Assembly (NCBI GenBank): GCA_937921255.1
Contig: CAKZSO010000013.1
Coordinates: 45,495 to 109,494 of the forward strand
Direction of reading: 5' to 3'
DNA length: 64,000 nt
Source of the DNA: Candidatus Bipolaricaulota bacterium
GTDB taxonomy: Bacteria; Bipolaricaulota; Bipolaricaulia; Bipolaricaulales; Bipolaricaulaceae
Of the stretch, positions 59,047-64,000 are shown in pieces. The number at the start of each line of letters is the position of its first letter. The stretch's first letter is position 1. A model generated the notes under the pieces. That model was not told where the DNA came from, did not search any database, and worked only from the letters and a program-made list of their open reading frames with translations. The translations under genes were made by a program, and so were the position numbers.

Positions 59047-59637
59047 CTACAACCAGGGGGCGAGGACGGCGTCGGTCAGGCTCTCGGGGTGACCGATGAA
59101 CCGGATGATCCCCTGCCGATCGAGGAACACGGTCCGCGGAATGGATTCGATCCCAAACAGGTGGGCCACGGCCCTGGACTCGGAGAACGGGGCCCACAGG
59201 TTGATGAACCCGCGAATGCCGTGCGCCTCAAGGAACCGCGCCGCGTCCTCGCGCCGGTAGTCCAGGCTCACCGCCACCACCTTGAGCCCGAACGCCTGGT
59301 ACTTCTGGCGGAGGGCCTCGAGCTTGGGAACGGACACCTGGCACGGCTTGCACCAACTGGCCCAGAAATCGAGGACGACCGGGCAGCCCCGGAACGCGGA
59401 CAGGCTCACTGGGACTCCGGAGAAGTCGGGGAGGGCAAAGTCCGGGGCGCGTTGCCCAACCCCGTAGCCCACTTCGACGCCCGGGGACGATGGTGTGCTC
59501 CCAGGGGAGCAACCGGGCTCGGCCGCCCCCACAGGGGGCGGGAAGGCCCACAGCCCCCCCGCCAGGAAGACGCCGAAGGCCGCTAACCGAAACCCGATTG
59601 CGAATCTGCTCGTCCGCGGGGACCGTTCCCGGTTCAT
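59047..59637 (-). CDS. TlpA-like exported thioredoxin/redoxin
   Basis: VGQRAPDFALPDFSG...VVLDFWASWCKPCQVSVPKLEAL; signal peptide. Confidence 0.93.
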   Translation of the reverse strand: MNRERSPRTSRFAIGFRLAAFGVFLAGGLWAFPPPVGAAEPGCSPGSTPSSPGVEVGYGVGQRAPDFALPDFSGVPVSLSAFRGCPVVLDFWASWCKPCQVSVPKLEALRQKYQAFGLKVVAVSLDYRREDAARFLEAHGIRGFINLWAPFSESRAVAHLFGIESIPRTVFLDRQGIIRFIGHPESLTDAVLAPWL

Positions 59638-59770
59638 GGCCCAACGCTACCCGCTCGTCTGTGGACCTGCCATGAATCAGAGGTGGAACGGTCGTGGACG
59701 CAGCGCCCGAGCGACCCGTTGCAGCTAGGAACCCCACAGGTGAGAATCGTCCGCATCCGAGGGCGATCGC

Positions 59771-59858
59771 GGAGGGATGGGTGAGCGGACGAAACCGCCG
59801 GTCTTGAAAACCGGTGAGCCGCAAGGTTCCGTGGGTTCAAATCCCACTCCCTCCGCCA
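59771..59858 (+). tRNA. tRNA-Ser (anticodon TGA), CCA encoded
   Basis: GGAGGGA/TCCCTCC acceptor, CCGGT-CTTGAAA-ACCGG anticodon arm, long variable arm, GGGTTCAAATCCC. Confidence 0.94.
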
Positions 59859-59939
59859 GGAAGAGTCGCAAAGCCCATGTCCCGGGTCGGGAAGCCCGCG
59901 CGGCCTCGGGAGACCTCGGTCGCGGGTACCATCGGGCCG

Positions 59940-60545
59940 ATGACCCTCCGGGCGGTGCTGGTGGACATGGACGGAACGATCTGGGAGAACCCGATCCGAA
60001 TCGCCGCCGTCCGCGAGGAGCTCGGCCTGCCCCAGGACGGCCGGCCGATTCTCGACAGCATCGCCGAGCTGCCCAACGACGAGCGGGCAAGGGCGATCGC
60101 CGTCCTCGAGGCCCATGAACGGTACGGGGTCGAGCGGGGTAGCCTCCGACCTGGAGCGCACGAGCTCCTCGACTTCCTCCGCGCGAGGGGCGTGAGATCG
60201 GTCCTCGTGACGAACAACTCGCGGGCGAGCACGGAGGCGGTCCTCGCCCGCCACAACCTCCGGTTCGACCTCGTCCTCACCCGAGACGACGGCCCGCTCA
60301 AACCGGACCCCGAGGCGTTCCTCCGCCCCCTCGCCCTCCTCGGGATGCCACCTCAGGGGGCGCTCGTCCTCGGGGACTCCCACTTCGACTTCCAGGCCGC
60401 GGTCGCCGCGGGGATCCCCACCGTAATCCTCGTCTCCCCGGCAGAGTGGATGAGGTCCTACTTTCCCCTGAATACGCCCTACCACGAGGTCCCGGACCTC
60501 CCGACAGCGCAGAGGGTAATGGAGCGTCTGTTGGACAAGACGTAG
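59940..60545 (+). CDS. HAD-superfamily hydrolase
   Basis: AVLVDMDGTIWENP, VLVTNNSRAS, KPDPEAFLRPLALLGMPPQGALVLGDSHFDFQAA. Confidence 0.9.
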   Translation: MTLRAVLVDMDGTIWENPIRIAAVREELGLPQDGRPILDSIAELPNDERARAIAVLEAHERYGVERGSLRPGAHELLDFLRARGVRSVLVTNNSRASTEAVLARHNLRFDLVLTRDDGPLKPDPEAFLRPLALLGMPPQGALVLGDSHFDFQAAVAAGIPTVILVSPAEWMRSYFPLNTPYHEVPDLPTAQRVMERLLDKT

Positions 60546-60589
60546 AGGGGACGCCGTGCGGCGCCCCCTCCGAATCCCCTTGGTCGGCC

Positions 60590-61090
60590 CTACCTACGCC
60601 ACAGGCACAAGGGTGCGGTCCACACGGAGCGAACCACGGCCCCGTACCCACGGTTGAGCTCGATGTCCTCGTCGTCCACGAGATGGATGTCGAACAAGCG
60701 TCGTAGGGAAGAGCACCCCGTGAGCATCCGATACCCCTGCGTCAGGTGGCGATCCAACCTCAGGAGAAGGCTCTCCGCGGTGTCCGACTTCCGCCCCACC
60801 CAGGCAATGATGTCCACGTCGGAGCTGGGCCGGGTACAACCGTCCATTGTACTTCCGTACACGTACACAGCGCGAAACGTGGGTCCCAGACCCGACACGT
60901 ACCGGCAGAACTCCTGCGCCAGGGCGTAGCGAAACGCGGCGTGCGTCGCCGAGTCTCCCGCCCGCAAGCTGGCAAGGAACCCGTGACTATCCTGTCCCTG
61001 GCGGGCTGCAGCCGCACCCAACGCTCGGGCGAGGACCCCATCGTGGCGGATCGCTGGCCCCAAGAGAAGGCTCGGCGTGCTCTCGATCAC
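60590..61090 (-). CDS. Minimal nucleotidyltransferase-domain protein
   Basis: VYVYGSTMDGCTRPSSDVDIIAWV (GS..DxD) and FDIHLVDDED third acidic site; GTG at 61090 overlaps gdhA stop. Confidence 0.8.
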   Translation of the reverse strand: MIESTPSLLLGPAIRHDGVLARALGAAAARQGQDSHGFLASLRAGDSATHAAFRYALAQEFCRYVSGLGPTFRAVYVYGSTMDGCTRPSSDVDIIAWVGRKSDTAESLLLRLDRHLTQGYRMLTGCSSLRRLFDIHLVDDEDIELNRGYGAVVRSVWTAPLCLWRR

Positions 61091-62400
61091 GGGAACACGC
61101 CCCGTAGACGAATGACCTCGACGATCCGCTCCAGCCCCAGCATGAACGCCGAGGTGCGCAGGGAGACGTCGTGCTTCTTCGCGTTGTCCCACACCCCCTG
61201 GAACGCACGGCGCAGGATTGCGGCGAGTCGCTCGTTCGTCTCTCCCTCCTCCCAGTAGAAGTTCTGAAGATTCTGGACCCACTCGAAGTAGGAGACGATC
61301 ACGCCACCGGCGTTGGCCAGAATGTCCGGTGCCACCACACACCCGTGTTCCTCGAGGATCAGGTCAGCCTCGGGTGTGGTTGGGCCGTTCGCACCCTCGA
61401 CAATCACCTGGGCCTTGATCTGCTCAGCATTGGCCTCGGTGATCTGGCCTTCGAGTGCCGCAGGAATAAGCACGTCTACGTCGAGGGTCAGCACGTCGGA
61501 TCCGGGAAGCGCTTGCACGCCGGCAGCGGTGTAACCGGCAATCAGCCGCTGGGGCGAACGGGCGACGTACGCGAGGAGCGCGGGGATGTCGAGCCCGTTG
61601 GGGTTGTACAAGGTCCCCGACACGTCAGACACCCCAACCACCTTGGCTCCCTTCTCGTGGAGAAGCTGCGCAGCCACGGAGCCCACGTTCCCGAACCCCT
61701 GCACCGCCACCGTCGAGCCAGCGATCTTCCGCCCGAGCCGAGCCAGGAGCTCTTCGACCACAATCATCACCCCACGCCCGGTGGCCTCGCGCCGGCCGCG
61801 GGCTCCGCCGACCGCGAGGTCCTTCCCGGTGACGACGCCGTACATCGGCTCGCCGCGGAGGACCGTAGCCGTGTCCATGAACCAGTTCATGATCCGGGAG
61901 TTGGTGTTCACATCGGGCGCCGGGATGTCGTGCTGGGGGCCGACCAGGGGCAGGATCATCGCCGCGTAGCGACGGGTCAGCCGCTCCAGTTCCCCCTCGG
62001 ACATTGTCGTCGGGTCGCACACGATCCCGCCCTTGCCCCCACCCAACGGGATGTCCACCACCGCGCACTTCCACGCCATCCACCCCGCGAGAGCCTTCAC
62101 CTCGTCCATCGTCACGGACGGGTGGTAGCGGATCCCGCCCTTGTACGGCCCCCGCACCGAGGAGTGTTGGACACGGTACCCGGTGAACACCTCGATCCGA
62201 CCATCGTCCATCCGCACAGGGACCGAGACCTCGATCACCCGCTCCGGGCGCTTGACCATCTCCAGGATGTCGGCCGGGTACCCCAGCTTCTCTCCGGCCA
62301 GGTCCACCTGGGCCCGGAACATCTCGTAGGGGTTGACCTCGGCCCGCCCCAGAACCCTCTCTACCGTGGCTTGCGCTTGCCTTGCTTGTTCAGGCGTCAT
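61087..62400 (-). CDS. gdhA: Glutamate dehydrogenase (Glu/Leu/Phe/Val DH family)
   Basis: VQHSSVRGPYKGGIRYHPSV, DIPLGGGKGGIVCDP, PAPDVNTNSRIMNWFMD, VAVQGFGNVGS. Confidence 0.95.
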   Translation of the reverse strand: MTPEQARQAQATVERVLGRAEVNPYEMFRAQVDLAGEKLGYPADILEMVKRPERVIEVSVPVRMDDGRIEVFTGYRVQHSSVRGPYKGGIRYHPSVTMDEVKALAGWMAWKCAVVDIPLGGGKGGIVCDPTTMSEGELERLTRRYAAMILPLVGPQHDIPAPDVNTNSRIMNWFMDTATVLRGEPMYGVVTGKDLAVGGARGRREATGRGVMIVVEELLARLGRKIAGSTVAVQGFGNVGSVAAQLLHEKGAKVVGVSDVSGTLYNPNGLDIPALLAYVARSPQRLIAGYTAAGVQALPGSDVLTLDVDVLIPAALEGQITEANAEQIKAQVIVEGANGPTTPEADLILEEHGCVVAPDILANAGGVIVSYFEWVQNLQNFYWEEGETNERLAAILRRAFQGVWDNAKKHDVSLRTSAFMLGLERIVEVIRLRGVFP

Positions 62401-62702
62401 CGACTCCGCCCTCCTTGGGGTTGAGCCTAGGCAAGACCGAGGACCGCCACATTGCCACGGTTAGAGGATGTCGCCTTCTGTTTGGCGTCCGTTCTCGTCC
62501 GAACCGCGAAGGGATGGGCTGTCGGGCGGCAACCGGCACAGGTTCGCCGTGGGGATTTTCTGGATGTCAGGCGACAGGCCGGAACGGTTCCTCACGACAC
62601 GCCACCGCACCTCCTGCTGGGATATCCCGTCTGTCAGAGTCCGGTCTGAGCGTGTGTCAGGCTTGGTTTACCCGGCTCGCCTACGGGTCCATCCTCAGGC
62701 GA

Positions 62703-63365
62703 ATGGAGAACGTAGGTCGACAGAGCGAGCGCTTGATCGCCGAAGTGGCGAGTCTACCTGGAACGCTGGTCGTCCCCCATCGCTCGGGCGACCTCATCCT
62801 TCAGGAGGGTGGGTTCGCCCCGGGGGTCTACCTCGTCTCCCGCGGTCTGGTCGTGGTCGGTGGGTACGTGCCCGGGGAGTCGCGGGCCGTGGCTCTGGCC
62901 GGTCGGGGCGACCTGTTCGGGCTCGAGGCGTGGCGCTCCTTGCCCCCCCCGCGGTACGAGGGGTTTGCCCGCGCGCTTACCGAGACAGAAGTTCTCTTTG
63001 CCACGGCTGACGCCTGGTTGCGAGCCCTGGATCGGCCGTCGTTCCGCAAGCTTGCTCTGGCAGCCCTCGCAGATCTCGTCCTTGACCAGCGAAAGCTCGC
63101 CCTGCACCGCGACTGCCCCGACCGTGCCCTGGCGTGGGCGCTTGTTCGGTGGGGCCAACCCGCAGCCAGGCAGGGGGAAGTACGGCTCGAGGTCCCGGCG
63201 GCGACCCTCGCCTCGGTCCTCCAGGTGTCCCGCACCGCCCTCCGTCAGGCAGTAACCTGCCTGGCGGATCAAGGGGCCGTGCGGCAGGAGAACGGGCACG
63301 TCGTCGGCCACCTCGGCCGCTTGCAGGAACTCCTCGAGGAAACCCTCACAGCGTCTGCTCGATGA
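62703..63365 (+). CDS. Crp/Fnr-like regulator
   Basis: cNMP-binding-like domain (GDLILQEGGFAPGVYLVSRGLVVVGGYVPG) and C-terminal HTH (ATLASVLQVSRTALRQAVTCLADQGAV); start uncertain. Confidence 0.75.
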   Translation: MENVGRQSERLIAEVASLPGTLVVPHRSGDLILQEGGFAPGVYLVSRGLVVVGGYVPGESRAVALAGRGDLFGLEAWRSLPPPRYEGFARALTETEVLFATADAWLRALDRPSFRKLALAALADLVLDQRKLALHRDCPDRALAWALVRWGQPAARQGEVRLEVPAATLASVLQVSRTALRQAVTCLADQGAVRQENGHVVGHLGRLQELLEETLTASAR

Positions 63366-64000
63366 TCGTGCGGTATAGCTCGGGAGTACGGGCGATCTCC
63401 TCGAGCCGGCCCCGGGCCAGGATCTCGAACCCCCAGCGATGGGTGTTGATCAACCCGCGCTCACGGAACCGACGCAACATGCGCATCAGGGTCTCCAGAG
63501 AGATCCCGAGGAGCTCGGCCATCGTCTGCCGGGTAATGGGCAACTCCAGCTGGACGGTTCCATCGGCGTCCGTCACACCGTACTTGTTGGCGAGGGAGAG
63601 GAGGAGAAGCGCCAGGTTGCGGTCGACCGATTCGGTGGCCTCGCGGGTGAGCTTGAACTCGAGCATCGTCACCTCCCGGGCAAACCACCGGCACAGGTCG
63701 AACAGGGCCGGGGGGTGGTGCTGCAGGAACGCCCGAAGTCGAGCCGTCTCAAAAAACAGCAGCGAGCTGTCAACGATCGTCCGCGCGTACTGGAGGTTGA
63801 CGGGGCTCCCGCCGAGGAAGAACGCCTCCAGGCCATACCATTCGCCCGGTGCCAGAAACCGCAGCACCCGCTTCTCGTGGCTCTGTGGGGCATACTTTCC
63901 AATCGCCACCAACCCATCGCATACCAGGTACACACCGGAAGCGTAGGAGTTCTCCTGGGCAATGAGCTCATCGCCGTCATACCTCAGGACAAGGGCCAGA
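63346..64000 (-). CDS. Crp/Fnr-like regulator (5' end outside window)
   Basis: SGVYLVCDGLVAIGKYAPQSHEKRVLRFLAPGEWYGLEAFFLGG; HTH ITRQTMAELLGISLETLMRMLRRFRERGLI; frame open to right edge. Confidence 0.88.
   Translation of the reverse strand, partial: LALVLRYDGDELIAQENSYASGVYLVCDGLVAIGKYAPQSHEKRVLRFLAPGEWYGLEAFFLGGSPVNLQYARTIVDSSLLFFETARLRAFLQHHPPALFDLCRWFAREVTMLEFKLTREATESVDRNLALLLLSLANKYGVTDADGTVQLELPITRQTMAELLGISLETLMRMLRRFRERGLINTHRWGFEILARGRLEEIARTPELYRTIIEQTL

Overview
High-GC bacterial chromosome segment, densely coded, with many 1-4 nt or longer gene overlaps. Gene content suggests a deep-branching thermophile or anaerobe, possibly Bipolaricaulota/Acetothermia-like (inference only, no phylogeny run). 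I see no rRNA, CRISPR array, prophage or intact transposon. Supported content: about 65 CDS, four tRNAs (Glu-CTC, Ala-TGC, Pro-GGG, Ser-TGA), and four decayed or frameshifted genes (glmM, a GNAT, a ribbon-helix-helix antitoxin, a YoaP-like GNAT). Recognisable modules: birA-oadG-oadA-oadB biotin/Na+-pump operon, rpsB-tsf-pyrH, gcvH-gcvPA-gcvPB, trkA-trkH, trmY-DUF2007-pcm-ltaE, grx-arsR divergent from an OsmC gene, a two-component system, and gdhA-nucleotidyltransferase next to two Crp-like regulators. Most interesting: (1) many transcription-unit starts carry a TANNNT -10-like hexamer only 6-9 nt before the start codon, predicting widespread leaderless mRNA; (2) an archaeal-type TrmY homolog; (3) a gdhA operon with a translationally coupled minimal nucleotidyltransferase; (4) an ATP-cone domain fused to a uridine-kinase-like P-loop kinase; (5) gene decay including a heavily frameshifted glmM. 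All functional calls are by eye from translated motifs; no database search was run.
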